Shown here in pieces: positions 44,301-56,500 of a stretch of DNA of 64,000 bases. The stretch spans positions 62,001 through 126,000 of the forward strand of contig JAENRP010000109.1 of NCBI GenBank assembly GCA_024741835.1, read 5' to 3'. The notes beneath the pieces were generated by a model. It did not search any database, was not told where the DNA came from, and saw nothing but the letters and a program-made list of their open reading frames with translations. Both the position numbers and the translations under genes were made by a program. The DNA comes from Diplocarpon mali (lineage: Eukaryota; Ascomycota; Leotiomycetes; Helotiales; Drepanopezizaceae). The first letter of the stretch is position 1. Every line of letters starts with the position of its first letter.

Positions 44301-46704
44301 ATGCCCGTCGTCAAAGGAGGCGTCTGGACGAATATAGAAGACGAAGTGTGTAAAGCTGCAGTCTCCAAATACGGTCTCAATCAATGGGCTCGAGTGTCTT
44401 CCCTCCTCGCGCGAAAAACACCCAAGCAATGCAAAGCACGATGGAGCGAATGGCTGGACCCCGGTATCAGGAAGATCGAATGGAGCAAAGAGGAGGACGA
44501 AAAGCTGTTGCACCTGGCAAAGCTGATGCCGACCCAATGGCGCACGATTGCGCCCCTGGTTGGCAGAACGGCGACGCAGTGCCTAGAGCGATACCAGAGG
44601 CTGCTGGACGAGGCTGAGCAGAAGGAAGCTGGGGAGCTGGGGCTGGGAGGCCCAGATGGTGGAGAGACGAAGGCGCCGTCTGCGGATGATGTGAGGAGGT
44701 TGAGGCCTGGAGAGGTGGATCCCGACCCGGAGTCCAAACCTGCGCGCCCGGATACCATTGATCTGGACGAGGACGAGAAGGAGATGCTGAGCGAGGCGAG
44801 AGCTCGTCTTGCAAACACCCAGGGAAAGAAGGCTAAGCGCAAGGCGAGGGAGAGGCAATTGGAGGAGTCGAGGAGATTGGCTGTTCTGCAGAAGCGGAGG
44901 GAGTTGAAGAACGCGGGCATCAATGTGAAAGTCGTGAACCGGAAGAAGGGGATGATGGACTACAATGCCGATATTCCGTTTGAGAAGGCACCTGCACCTG
45001 GTTTCTACGAAACGGGCGACGAGCAGGCGTTGAATGAGAAGGAGAGGGAGGCCTTTGATCCAAGAAAGCAGCAGCTGGCGAACAAGCGCAAGGGGGATCA
45101 GGAGGATGACCCGGACCGAAAACGTAGAAAGGCCGAAAAAGAGGCACCCTCGGCTTCATACCAGGCTGCAATGAAGGCTGGTCAGATGCAGAAGATTCGA
45201 GAGGCGGAACAGAGCAGCAAGAGAAGAGCTCTGGTGCTACCTTCGCCGCAAGTTGGCGAGGGAGAGTTGGAGGAGATTATCAAGATGGGAATGATTGGAG
45301 AGCGAGCCAACACGGCGGCGAGATCCAGCGAGAACGATGCCACGCGAGGACTGGTCAACACATATTCGACCGTCAACACCGGAGCGCCGATCCGAACTCC
45401 AAGAGCACCAGCCCAGGAGGATCATATCGCCAACGAGATCAGAAATATCAGAGCCCTTACCGAGACCCAATCGTCTCTCTTGGGTGGTGAAAACACTCCT
45501 CTACATGAAGGAGCAGGAAGCACTGGCTTTGACGGCGTGACGCCTCGGAGACAACAAGTGGAAACACCGAATCCGATGGCCACACCGTTCAGACAAGCTT
45601 CACATGGTGTTGGCGCAACTCCGATGCGACCACCAGCAATTCCAGGACAAACACCAATGCGAACTCCCCGTGACACATTTGCACTCAACGCCGACGGAGA
45701 GATGCAACTGGTCGGGGGTACCCCTAGAGATGTCAAATTGCGGGAGGTTTCCATGAAGCATAAGCTCAGACAAGGTCTTGCATCCTTACCGAAACCAAAA
45801 GATGTGGAGTGGGAGCTGGAACTGCCCGAGGAGCAACAAGAGCTTCTTAGTACCGAGGAGGTATCGGAGGAAGATGCGGCGATCCGAGATCGCAGAAATC
45901 AAGAGATCCGGGAAGCGCAAGAGGCAATAGAATTCAAGCGGCGATCCCAGGTTATGCAGAAGGGTCTCCCCCGGACTAGATCCGTTGACATCAATGCTTT
46001 GCTTCTGATGGCATCACAAGTCTCAGATCCTGTAATGGCAACTATAGCTAGAGAGGCCGCTCTGCTTGAAGCCAACGACGCAATCAAATTCCCGGTTCCA
46101 GGATCCAAATTCAGAGGAAAACCCGCGGCGCTAGACGTAATCGACGACGATGATCTCGCCCGGGCTCGACTATTAATTACGAGGGAGGTGCCAGAGGAAG
46201 CTGCCCTGCTAGCATCCGAGGAGTTTAAGCAAGCATGGAGTGAGGCCAAGACCAACTCTTTGTTACCTGGTATCAGTGGCTACGCAGACGAAGTCGATGA
46301 ACACCATATGCTCGTACAGGCTTTCAACGTAAGTACAGTGCCTAGCTACTGCTGAAAAACATGCTAACAACTCTTAGAATGTTCAAGACTCCATTGTAGC
46401 TGCGGCGGAAAAGGGCAACAAGCTCCAGAAGAAGCTGAATCTTCATCTAGGGGGCTACGCAAAGCGTGCAACCATGCTCCGCCAGAAAGTCGGCGAGGCT
46501 TCCGAAGCTCTCGATAAAGCGACACAATCTCTTGATTCCTTTAGGACGCTGCAGATCTCGGAAGAAGCGGCCATTTCGAGGAGACTTGAATTTCTGCGAG
46601 GAGAAGTCGGCTTTGTGGCGAAGCGGGAGAGAGAGGCGCAGGATCTCTACAGGGTGCGGAAGGAGGAGCTGTTGACGTTGACTGACGGCACGAATGGATA
46701 TTGA
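44301..46704 (+). CDS. CDC5: Pre-mRNA-splicing factor Cdc5/Cef1
   Basis: Exons are 44301-46328 and 46378-46704 (donor GTAAGT, branch GCTAAC, acceptor CTTAG), giving 784 residues. Two Myb repeats start at the first residues: [49 protein letters not shown], then [26 protein letters not shown] and [20 protein letters not shown] Lys/Arg-rich stretch with nuclear-signal-like KRKARER follows, then [26 protein letters not shown]. The middle has Thr-Pro repeats ([18 protein letters not shown]) as in Cdc5 proteins, which are phosphorylation targets, and the C-terminus has charged helices. Cdc5 is the core of the NineTeen (Prp19) complex, needed for spliceosome activation in the nucleus. Length and order match the family. 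Confidence 0.96.
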
Positions 46705-47578
46705 GATTTTCCTCGGACTGCAATGGATGTACAACAATTTGGAGTAGCAAAGGGCTTGCAGGCCGAGGTTTCAATGAAAATATTGACTGAGATCCTGCTA
46801 CCGCATCACCTACTATTAACCTCTTACCTGAGACATCCACCCGCCAAACCGCCGCCTTGCAATCTTTGTTGCATGTCGCAGCAATGTCCGGGCGGGCGAG
46901 CGAGCTTCGAATAATGGTACCGGAGAGTAAAACAGAAGCTCCTCTCCAGCCTGCGCCCCAGACACCATCCCGTGGTTTCTGCTTCTTGTTGCACGTCGCA
47001 TTCAATCTCCGAGAAGGTTAGGCCAGGAGATTTTTTGGGCCATGAATCCGAGGCGCGACGCTCGGTTAGCGGTGTCAGAGCGGACTCTCTATTGACTTTC
47101 GGAAACGAGAACAAGACTGGGCATCGGCGGCGCTCTGAACGCGGAAATCCTCAGTTGGAGTGACTACTGTAGCGGAAGACGGAGCTATGTTGACTGGTGT
47201 TTTTCTTTCCAATATCCCATATAGGGATCCACTCGGCGCAGCTGGGCTGTTGTGCGGATCGTGTGTACCGAGCAAGCGTGACAATTCTGACGGTGAGGCT
47301 GTGAAGGTTATCTTGAGTGAAGATGGGCTTGGGTGTTTTCGTGCTTGGTGCGCTGCTTTCATTCTCGATTCCTATAGCATTGATCTTTTTTTGTTCGAGG
47401 CATTGGTTCAGTTGAACTGGCAAATCCACTCGTCGCCGAGTTGTAGGGGTCGACCTTCTCCCCTCACCGCTTTGCAGGCAGTATCTTTCGACTATGATAT
47501 ATTTTATTCTATTCTTTGAGAGCCAGCTCCGACGCACCGCAGCCCTGATCCTGGATACACCAGTTCCACGCCGGTACA
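46705..47578. other. Intergenic region with the DcpS promoter; no gene seen
   Basis: Between CDC5 and DcpS, both on the plus strand. A 119-codon frame (47160-47519) has no recognisable motif. The element TTGTTGCAYGTCGCA occurs twice (about 46868 and 46986). Confidence 0.4.
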
Positions 47579-48610
47579 ATGAGTGACTTCGCTCTGAATC
47601 CTGAATCGCTAATACCTCTCTTCAAGCTCGATCGCATCCTCAAACAAGGTAAGGTAGCTCATCACCCACCCCAGCACTCAAACCCTTCGGCCCTAACAAA
47701 CGCGTCAGATGAGGCCGGACGCCGCAGCATCCTCATCGGGTACATCAACTCCACCCAAGCCCTCTTGCTCCTCGAGAGAGCCCCCTTTCCCACCTCGGCA
47801 AGATACCTCTCCCAGCTCCCCGCCACGCTCCAGACGCTCAAGAACCTCGGCGCAAACGACGTCTACTTCTGGTACCTCGCGACCGCGGCACCGTACACCG
47901 CCGCGGAAAGCCCCGAGGACTTCGCGGACCTGAAGATCAACCTGATCTACCCATGTACCGAACAGCATATCAAGAAGTACTCGAAGCAGGGGGTGCGGGT
48001 GGTGGTCGAGACGCCGCAGATTTACAGGGAGAGTGTGAGGCCGTACATGCTCGCGAAGAGGGAGCAGGGACGGTTGAATTGGGTGTACAACATTATTGAG
48101 GGCAAGACGGAAGCCGAGGATGTCATATTCCGCACACCACTTGGACAAGCAGGCGATGAAGGCTTCCTGCTTCTGCCGGATCTGAACTGGGACCGGAAGA
48201 CGATGGAGGGCCTACATCTGCTCGGCTTGGTGGAGAGGAGAGATATCTGGAGCATGCGGGACTTGAGGAAGAGGCATTTGCCTTGGTTGAGACATATGAG
48301 GGAGCAGCTGGTCGAGGCTACGGCCAAGATGTATGGGGGAGATGGGGTGGAGAGTGATACGCTGAAGTTGTACGTGCATTATCAGCCTACGTACTATCAC
48401 TTTCACATTCATATTGTGCATGTCGCACTCGAGGCCGGAGCAACGCAAGCGGTGGGAAAAGCGATTGGGCTAGAAAGCATCATCTCACAACTGGAAACCA
48501 TGGGGGGAGACGAGGAGAGGGGTATGGAGGACGTCGAACTGCATTATACAGTTGGCGAAGCTACTGAGCTATGGACGGAAGTTTTTGCGCCGCTGAAGCT
48601 GGAAAAGTAG
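47579..48610 (+). CDS. DCS1: Scavenger mRNA-decapping enzyme DcpS (HIT family)
   Basis: Exons are 47579-47648 and 47709-48610, giving 323 residues. The intron (47649-47708, donor GTAAGG, acceptor GCGTCAG) is 60 nt, a multiple of three and free of stops, so an unspliced frame is also open. Splicing gives LKQDEAGRRSILIGYI. The N-terminal domain has NLGANDVYFWYLA and KINLIYPCTEQHIKKY; next comes VVVETPQIYRESVRPYM. In the middle are LLLPDLNWDRKTMEGLHLLGLVERRDIWSMRDL, then the HIT motif HFHIHIVH, whose central His is the catalytic nucleophile. The enzyme hydrolyses residual m7GpppN cap fragments after 3'-to-5' mRNA decay. Its last 50 nt overlap the antisense GILT-like reading frame. Confidence 0.93.
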   Translation: MSDFALNPESLIPLFKLDRILKQGKVAHHPPQHSNPSALTNASDEAGRRSILIGYINSTQALLLLERAPFPTSARYLSQLPATLQTLKNLGANDVYFWYLATAAPYTAAESPEDFADLKINLIYPCTEQHIKKYSKQGVRVVVETPQIYRESVRPYMLAKREQGRLNWVYNIIEGKTEAEDVIFRTPLGQAGDEGFLLLPDLNWDRKTMEGLHLLGLVERRDIWSMRDLRKRHLPWLRHMREQLVEATAKMYGGDGVESDTLKLYVHYQPTYYHFHIHIVHVALEAGATQAVGKAIGLESIISQLETMGGDEERGMEDVELHYTVGEATELWTEVFAPLKLEK

Positions 48611-49518
48611 ACCTGGCACGATACAGCTTCTCAACCGCAAGCACCAGATCGTTGACACCAGCTCCATGCGGACAGTCCTTCCACTCGCCGAAGTCGCGGA
48701 TACAATATATCTCCTCGTTTAGCCTGACGGTGCAAGACTTGGTTACTCCAGCGTCGATACTCCTGCTCACGCTATCTCGAAGCAAGCCAATTGCTGTGCC
48801 GCCGTTCTCCTCCACTGCACAGTCATTCAGCTTGCTGATGTCGATTCCGTGCTCAAGGGCACAATCCGACACAAGACTCTCGTCCGGGATCTCTTTGTAA
48901 TCGCGAGATAGGCACATGGTGAAGCCCAAATATATCTTTGGGTCGGGGTATAGCCTTCCGGCGCACAGCTCGATGATGTTGCCCAGGCACTCTTTAGGGC
49001 CATGCATACATTCCACTCCGTCGTTGTCGGTTGGGCTTTCTGGAGGTTAGAATAGGACCTGTGTGAGAGAATAGTCGCAAACTCACGTTCCAATATATGA
49101 CAAGGTGAAATTCACCTTATCGATAACCCGCTGCATAGTGGGCAGAACCAAATCCCGCAGGCAGTCCTAGTTTTTCTCAACGTCTCCACGATTTTGGCCC
49201 GAAGCATGTGAGACTCACCGTCGCATCGGGACATTTCGACATGATATGAGCCTCCAAGGGCACCAACGCCTTGTCATCCTGGAGCTGCGTCGACGATACA
49301 CCTGATTGTGAAGCCTGCTGCCCATGGCAGAGATGCCGGAACAGCTGGGGTCTGGATACCGAAGTCCATAGTAAATAGCAGAGACCGACGATCGCAAAAG
49401 CAATGAGGAACGGGCGGTTTCTGCGATTCGTTCGATGGTGGAACATGGCGTCGGTTTTGTCGTCGAGCATCTCTGGGTGCTTCATCCCCCAAGACCCGGT
49501 CTTGCGCAGAGGAGTCAT
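48561..49518 (-). CDS. GILT-family (thiol reductase-like) membrane-anchored protein with an apparent 1-nt frameshift
   Basis: Exons (minus strand) are 49518-49219, 49167-49087 and 49035-48561. The N-terminus has one membrane helix (FLIAFAIVGLCYLLWTSV), making it type II or signal-anchored. VPLEAHIMSKCPDAT then DCLRDLVLP corresponds to the active-site strand of GILT proteins. The classical C-x-x-C is replaced by C-P-D-A-x-D-C. Exon 3 has NDGVECMHGPKECLGNI, the GILT signature with a Cys set, YLGFTMC and a C-terminal Cys pair region. Exon 2 is 81 nt, but the flanking reading frames require 80. After VLP the frame jumps within a run of four C on the minus strand (49140-49143), and the direct reading hits a stop soon after. 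So the gene is either broken or carries a sequencing indel. Reductase activity is uncertain in any case. Confidence 0.75.
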
Positions 49519-50188
49519 GGCGAAGGGGGATAAATGCAACGTAAATGCCAGCGTCGGACCCGTTGGATTTTGGATTCGGATTCGGGCGCGGAATGCTACG
49601 GCGGCCACCAAACGAAAGCACAACTCTTCGCACCGCAGATGGAAACCTGGAGATCTGCAGATTCTATGCTTCCAGCCGGGTTCAACCTCTATATCTCTCT
49701 CTCATGCGGAGGACTCTCGCCGTCCTAGCCACCCGGATCCAGCCTCATCGTAACCTGCATGTCGTTGCGTTGCGTCGAACAATCGTGCAAGCTGTGCATC
49801 GTCGTCGCCATCTACTTATCAGAGTTGCGTTGCTGCTAAGTGGCAGGTCGCCGTACAAAAACCCACACCCGAATCCAACGTCTCCTGAAACTCAGAAAGT
49901 GAAATCTCGACTTCGGAAATTGACAGTCGGACACATCCCAGCGCGATATCTCCACTTTGACAGCAGAGTTCACTTGCTTCATCCACCCCTGTCCTTTACG
50001 AGTAACTTGTTCCGTTACGTTACATTCACCTTCACCTCCGCCACGACATTCGCTCATTGCACAGCGGGACCCAGTCATGGAACCAGGCTGACCGAGGACT
50101 ACTCTGCTTGTAGGTACTCACCACAGTCCTGCTTATTTCCTCTCAACTTCCCGTCAAGTTTTCTCATGTTACGGGTACTGCCTCAGTG
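49519..50188. promoter_or_regulatory. Divergent region between the GILT-like and hexokinase genes
   Basis: About 670 bases. A 214-codon frame (49545-50189) crosses the region without motifs and ends at the hexokinase start, so it is treated as chance. No regulatory site can be named. Confidence 0.4.
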
Positions 50189-52126
50189 ATGGCAACGTCC
50201 AAACTGTCTCTGTCTCTGGACTCTTTCCTGCGTCCCCTGCATATCGATATCCCAAAGATCCAAAGCCTTTCCCGAAGTCTATGCGACACCTTTACTTCCC
50301 TAGCCGCCGAGTCCCAAGAACAGTTCTTGCCTACGCCCATTTCGGACTCGGTGCTGAGGCCTGAGGGGGACCAGACTGGGAGGTGAGAGTTTGTGTTGTC
50401 TCCTTGGGTTTTTGGCCTTTTTGGTGGTTCCCGAGGCGACACCTCGCGCGGTTAATGGCGATCGTGTCTTCGAGATGGGACGAGGAGTCTCCAGCGTCCG
50501 GCGAGGTACATAACTGACAGGCTTCCAGACACCTGGCTATTGACATGTGAGTTCTAGCTCGCAGCTAAGCTCTTCACGGGCTGACGTCGCAAGTGGCGGT
50601 ACTAACCTTCGAGTTGGATTTATTGAACTGCTGGGCTCTGGGGAGTCAATTGCAGAGGATGCCAGAGAAGAGAGAGGAGATAAATCTAACGGGAGGTCAC
50701 GTGTCCACCGCCATCTAGAAAAGAGCTGGCCAATTGGAGAGCAACTGAAGAATGACCAGGCCGAGGATCTATTCAAATGGATAGGGGGTTGTATTGCAGA
50801 AGTCGTGCAGGATGGCTGCCGTGCTTGGCCAGGCGAACTATCTGAAGAGATTGCTCTCGGCGTTACTTTTTCATTCCCCATGATGTCGGTATTCCATTCG
50901 AAGCGAGGATTCGGCTGATACTCTCAGGCAACACACTTTATCCGACGCCGCAATCATGTCTATGGGGAAAGGTTTCCAAATTTCAAAAAACCTCGATTTG
51001 GGCAAACTACTAACGGACGGGTATGAAAATAACCGAGACCCAACTTTGCCACGGATCAAGATCACAGCGATCGTCAACGACGCGGTTGCTACTCTGGTAA
51101 CATTTGCATATTCACATAGGAGGAATGCGAGACGGAAAGCGGCCATGGGCCTCATCGTAGGCACTGGCTGTAACGCCACTATTACATTGCCTCTCAGAAA
51201 ACTGCATCCCAGCAAGCGGCCAGCCGAAGTCAAAGTTCTGAACGATAGCGGAGTAGGCCAAGATCTCAAGATCACTGTAAATACGGAATGGTCCATCAAA
51301 GGTGCCGCGGGTCCCTTGCGCGCGCTGAGATATGTCACTCTATGGGACGAGAAACTGGACGCGGAAGGCGAGGTGCCTGGTTTCCAACCTTTCGAATACA
51401 TGACCTCAGGTCGCTATCTCGGAGAACTTGGCCGCATCATCATTGTCGATTTCCTTACGAACCAGCTCTCTATACCCGAGTCCACGCTCCCCCCTCGACT
51501 TGTACAACGAAACGCTCTTACTACCACGTTCCTAGGGAACCTAAGACCTCACCTGGCGGCTACTGAGCCATCGATATTGAAACAATTAGAACAGGAGTTC
51601 CCTCCGTCAAGTGCACCGGATGCCTGGGTGTGGACTCCTGAAAGGGCATCTCTTACATACTCCATTGCGAAAGCCATTCAAATCCGAGCCGCCGCAATGG
51701 TTGCTGCGGCCGTGATCGCTCTTCTGTAGGTTGAAGATCCCACTCCCCCCCTGAACCTCCCCAATCCTGCTCGGAAATCGCATTTTTTCTGAACAATCTT
51801 GGCTATGGCACTTGCTGATTTATCGTCCACCTAGTGCCTGCGCCGAAGAAATTCATTTCTCCACGCCAGGACTGCCCAATAGTCGCCTCATTTCCAACGG
51901 GAAGAAGTCGCAACTCGACGAACTTATGGTAGGATACACAGGCGGCTGTATCGTACATTTTCAGGATTATCTAGAAGACTGCCAGCGGTTCCTGGACGAG
52001 ACCATCAAAGCCGAATTTGGGGACCGTGAAGACGTGCCGAGAGTCGTATTGAGACCGTGTCATGAGGGAGGTATTATTGGTGCCGGAATATTGGTGGGCA
52101 CGGTGCAGGGTATCGCACATGAGTGA
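50189..52126 (+). CDS. Atypical hexokinase, HxkC/XprF-like
   Basis: Five exons, 50189-50382, 50529-50546, 50594-50884, 50928-51725 and 51835-52126, join in phase to 530 residues. The 18-nt second exon supplies HLAID of the N-terminal phosphate-binding motif, which reads AIDIGGTNLRVG only after both splices. LGVTFSFPMM, then MGKGFQISKNLDLGKLL (GKGF in place of TKGF), and the catalytic block AIVNDAVATL with its Asp are visible. LIVGTGCNATI, NTEW, and LGELGRIIIVDF follow, and the last exon carries the closing GGxIGAG-type segment. Differences from true hexokinases (VNDAVA for INDTVG, SIKG after NTEW) place it with the HxkC/XprF class. In Aspergillus these influence extracellular protease expression and are thought to have little or no kinase activity. 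Upstream, the first exon begins at the ATG following GTG at 50186. Confidence 0.85.
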
Positions 52127-53573
52127 AATCGGTCTGATAGGTATATGGACAGCCAAGGAAACACTTTAATTCAAGGCACAGATCGCTCCATCTTTGAGCA
52201 CGTGCATATTCTAACTACCTCATCTTGTATCATTGCTTGGAATCCTCTCCTACCCTAGGGATGCCACGTGTGAGAAGAACCCCTTGCCTCTGCTCTGTGT
52301 AGGTCGCACGTCTGCCATGTGGTTTCCCTTGTTATGTCTCGGGCATCTCTTTTCATTTTTAGAATCACGATCCAACCCCCAACACTTTGATTCATGCGTA
52401 AAGTCTTAGGTTCTACACGTTCAACCTACGACATATTTGATTGCATTAGTTCTGTCAAGCGAAGAGTGGATCAGATCCTTTTCTAATAGATACGCCACCA
52501 TTCAGAACCTTGAAGAGCCAGCAACAACTTATTTTGCCTTCCCCCCCCCCCCCTCTGAGCGACAAGAGCCCATGATCTTGACAGATTCAGTTCTGGATCC
52601 CACTCCTAAGCAATCCACGCAAAGATAACCGGCCTCCCATCCCTCTACATTCCCTAGCATCTTGTCTGCCATGTGTTCTCGCCGGCGCCGGCGCGAGGCT
52701 ACTCCTGCCCGTGTCACATGCGTCTACTTCTCCACCGCGGGGAGAGCGAGGAGCCGAGAGCTGCTGTTGCGCCCCGGCGCGTATACCTGGAGGACGACGG
52801 GTACAAGAGCCTGATATCAGCCTTTCACGTCTCAGGGCGTGTGTTGCAGCGTCGGATATTGGGAGTTGGGATGTTTTTTCTGGCAACTGCTGCTTGGCGG
52901 CAGTGACGAGGCGTGGTGGTGAGGGTTAGGGGATGAGATGGCGCCTTCGCTTGGGAGTTACTAGTGCAGGGGATGTTATTTCTAGAGGTTGTTTGTCAGT
53001 GTCTCTCAATAAGAGTAGGATAATGTTACCTGAGGAAGTGTGCTTTGTCGACACCCGTCTCGACAGGCGAGTTTCGCCGAGCCTCGTGAAAGGCTCTCCT
53101 TCACTTCCACCAACTTGATGGCTTGCACAGGTTGTTCTCCATCGCCGTGTATCAAATATTTGTTGGGAATATGACGGCAGCGATAAGAGGAATGACTCTT
53201 GTTTTTCTTCGTGGTCTCGTCCACACAGCTGCGATCCAGGTGCATATATGAACCCGCAACGGTACAAGTAAATCGACATATTCAATGGCGAACGATATGA
53301 TAAATACCGAATCTCATTCTGCCTGTAAGGCTTGCGTGCTGATTATTCGTACAGCCAGGACCTGGTGACCCATCTCGATGCCCACCTAAACTTCTACGAA
53401 TACTTTTTCCGGACGCCGATAAAATACAGCTACCGTCGCTATGCTGCATGGCAGGAAGAGAAGAAAATCCAGATTTAAAAAGAAACCATCTCAACATATT
53501 CCCTGCCTTAATTGGTAGGGACTGCGTTCCGACACCGTCGAGCTCGCGATCATGCTTAGGAGCGATGGTTTTG
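52127..53573. other. Convergent intergenic region, no gene seen
   Basis: About 1.4 kb between the hexokinase and RPO41 stop codons. Short frames only. A C13 run lies at 52541-52553, followed by Arg/Gly-like GC-rich sequence near 52680-52790. No RNA gene recognised. Confidence 0.45.
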
Positions 53574-56500
53574 TCACGAGAAAAAGTACTGGCTGTCCCT
53601 CAGTCTTGACACATCGAATCCTCCCTAGACCGAGGTTAGAAGATGACGAGAAAGGTGAGTGTCAGAAGAATATACCTTATCAGGAACAGTGGGAAAAGTC
53701 AGCGGTAGCCAGACTCTGGGGGCCGGTTGTTCGCGTTCTCTCACGGTGTTAAGTGTTCTTTCAAAAACAGACATTTCTTCGTCTTCGTTCACCTCCTTGC
53801 CACAACCAAATGCAGTCTCAGTAATCTCTTCGCTGTAATCGCTTCCGGACGCCTCTGTTTGATTGGTATCTAATCGAGCATCACGAGTAGAGATGTCTCC
53901 TAAACCTGAATGCTCAAGTGCCGCATCGGTAACGAGGTCTTTATCGGCGGCATACTTTTGGAAAATACTGGTAGGGGTCACCATCTTCTTGCCTTGCCGG
54001 ACTTCTTCAGGGTTTGATGATGCAAGAAGTCGCATCCTCTCGCGCTCCAGAAGAAGCTCATTGAGATACGGAGTTTTTGCATTTCTTGGGATTCTGCCGG
54101 AGTTTGTTGTATCATGACGCTTTCGCCATGCTTCGATCTTTTGAGTGACAGAAGCCCCAGCACGCAGATTTGCGATATACATGGCACCATTGTAGCGCGT
54201 GGTGAACTCAGAACGTAAACGGCCTACAACGTCCTCGCTATGAATTCGGATGAAGGCTTCCCTGAGAACAGTGTTCATTTTATCCACATCGCTGGCATGG
54301 GTCCAAAAAGAATCGTGAACAGCTGCGAAAGAGACACCGAGCTCGTCGCACTGCAAGGCAGATAGCAACATATGGGTTGCGTCTAACGAATGAACGAAAT
54401 TAGGCGGGAATCCCTGAAGCTGTTTCCGCTTGCTGACTGGGTCTGACCGATGCGGCTCTGACAAATGGATGGTTTGCATGTTCGTAGAAATGATCTTCGA
54501 CTTGGAGCTTCGATAGGGTTGCACGACGGGCATGTGCAATGGAGTTGTCCAAATAACGCTGGACTTGAATTGTGTCAATTCCTCCACAGATGCAGGTGTG
54601 AAATTTCCACATCTCCCGCCGGTAGTTTTCTTTGCTCTGCACTCGGATACGAGTCTTGGCCACTCTGATTCCAAGCGGGAAATTTGTTCAGCAGTCAAAC
54701 ATGTTGAGATCCTAGTGGCGCATTCACCAAGCCAAAACTGGATATGATGCGCCCCCTTAAACATTGTCGAGAGAGCCGCAAAAATCTTAGTAGCGATATA
54801 GGCGGCAAAAGTCCCGGGATTGTGGGTATCGTCATTGGGTAGGTCAGGATAAGCTGCTACAAGCTGCCGCCTGACTTGAGCTTTTGCTCCAACGTAGGTA
54901 ACCCCGTAAACGTTCGTCATGACCGTTTGCTTCACAACTTTACGGGTGACTTTGCCATCCATGAAGATTGCCTTCTGATTTCCTTGCGCAAGATCCTCGG
55001 CAATGCTTTCCTTTACAAGATCGGCCACCGCCGTGTACACATCCGCAGGACGGTCGCCTGGCTCCAGATTCACCTGCCGTGCGCCCCAAGTATCTCCGCC
55101 GAGCGCAGCGTAGTGTTGAAGTCCGTTGCAGGTACCATCTTGATGTACTGGCAGATGGGAAACAAATTGTGTTGGATCTGGTGATTCTAGAGCGTTCCTA
55201 AGCTCTATACACGCAGCCAGGAATTGCCAGGGGTCTTCTGCCGTGAGCCACCACCTACTGCCTCCTAAAGGATTCTGGGCCGAGTCGTAGATCTGGTCCA
55301 TGTGATTTGTCGCAAATGCCTCGCGCTCTGAAAGGCTGGCTTTGTCAAAACCAAAAACATTTGCAGCGTGTATTTTGAGCCATTTCAAGCCGGCCACTCC
55401 CAGTTCCTTTCCTTCTCCAAACGTGAGAAGACCTCTACAGTGATCTGCACCCATGTGGTTGAGATATGGGGGAATAGGATATGCGCGGCCCCGAAAATCA
55501 ATGTTGTGGGGGAAGTAGAACACTTCATTCCGTAACGCGCGAGCAATTTCAAGCTGGAAATTCTGGAAGCAACGCTGCGAGTGTAATCCACTTCTAGTGT
55601 TCTCAACGGTTTTGACCTCTCGAATCCATCTGCGTCGTTCCAAAGGATCTTGTGATGTCGCTGGCTCAGGAGGTATTGTTAGGTTTGGAGATTCGGGGGG
55701 TATATTTGCAACCGCCTCTCCAGAGTTCCATGCCTCTAGCATGACATTGAAGACTGGCTGATTGATCTTCCATGGTTGTTTTCCAAGAACGTTCAATCCT
55801 TTGAAAGTCAACGCCATGTCTCCTTGGCTAATCGCTGCTTCAGCGTAGTAGCGTTGATCCTGATCCCCGGCCTTGATTCTCATTACCTTGGCTGGATGAG
55901 AGAGAAACCCACCCTTTGCGAACTCTGACCAAGGTTCGGGTTCCACAAGCATGGGAAGATGCTTAGCAAGAAGGCTGTGAACAGGTTCCCGCTGTAGATG
56001 TTTCACTAAAGCCTTGTTGACAACGATGATACCAACCTTCTTTCCCGCTTTGTACTGGTGCGAATGAGAAAATGCTGGCTGCATTTGCGTCACCTCGACT
56101 CCAGTCTCTGGATGGGCTAAAGTTACAGGCACTTTGGCAACTTCAATAAGAGCGGACATTAGAAAAGCTCCTACTTTAGCTCTCGTGCTCAGTGACCATT
56201 GGCGGTCAGCTAGGGCTGCAGTCTTATCGTCTTGATCCAAATTGAAGATTTCAGCTGTTGTTCGTGTTGCGCCTCCCCGAGAACGAGCGGCTCGTCTGAT
56301 GTTTTTCGGATCCGGGAGGCGATGTTTGCCGTTGGGCCAGATATTTTTCTTTCTTTCTTTCTGCAATATCTCGAATGTGCTCTCATCTTCCACACTTCTT
56401 GAAATTGCCATGATGGCGTTCGAGAGAGTGATGCCTTTGTCAGCACCATGGGAGCTTAATGCATTCATGGCTGATAGAATCGTCACAGCAGCCAGTTTAC

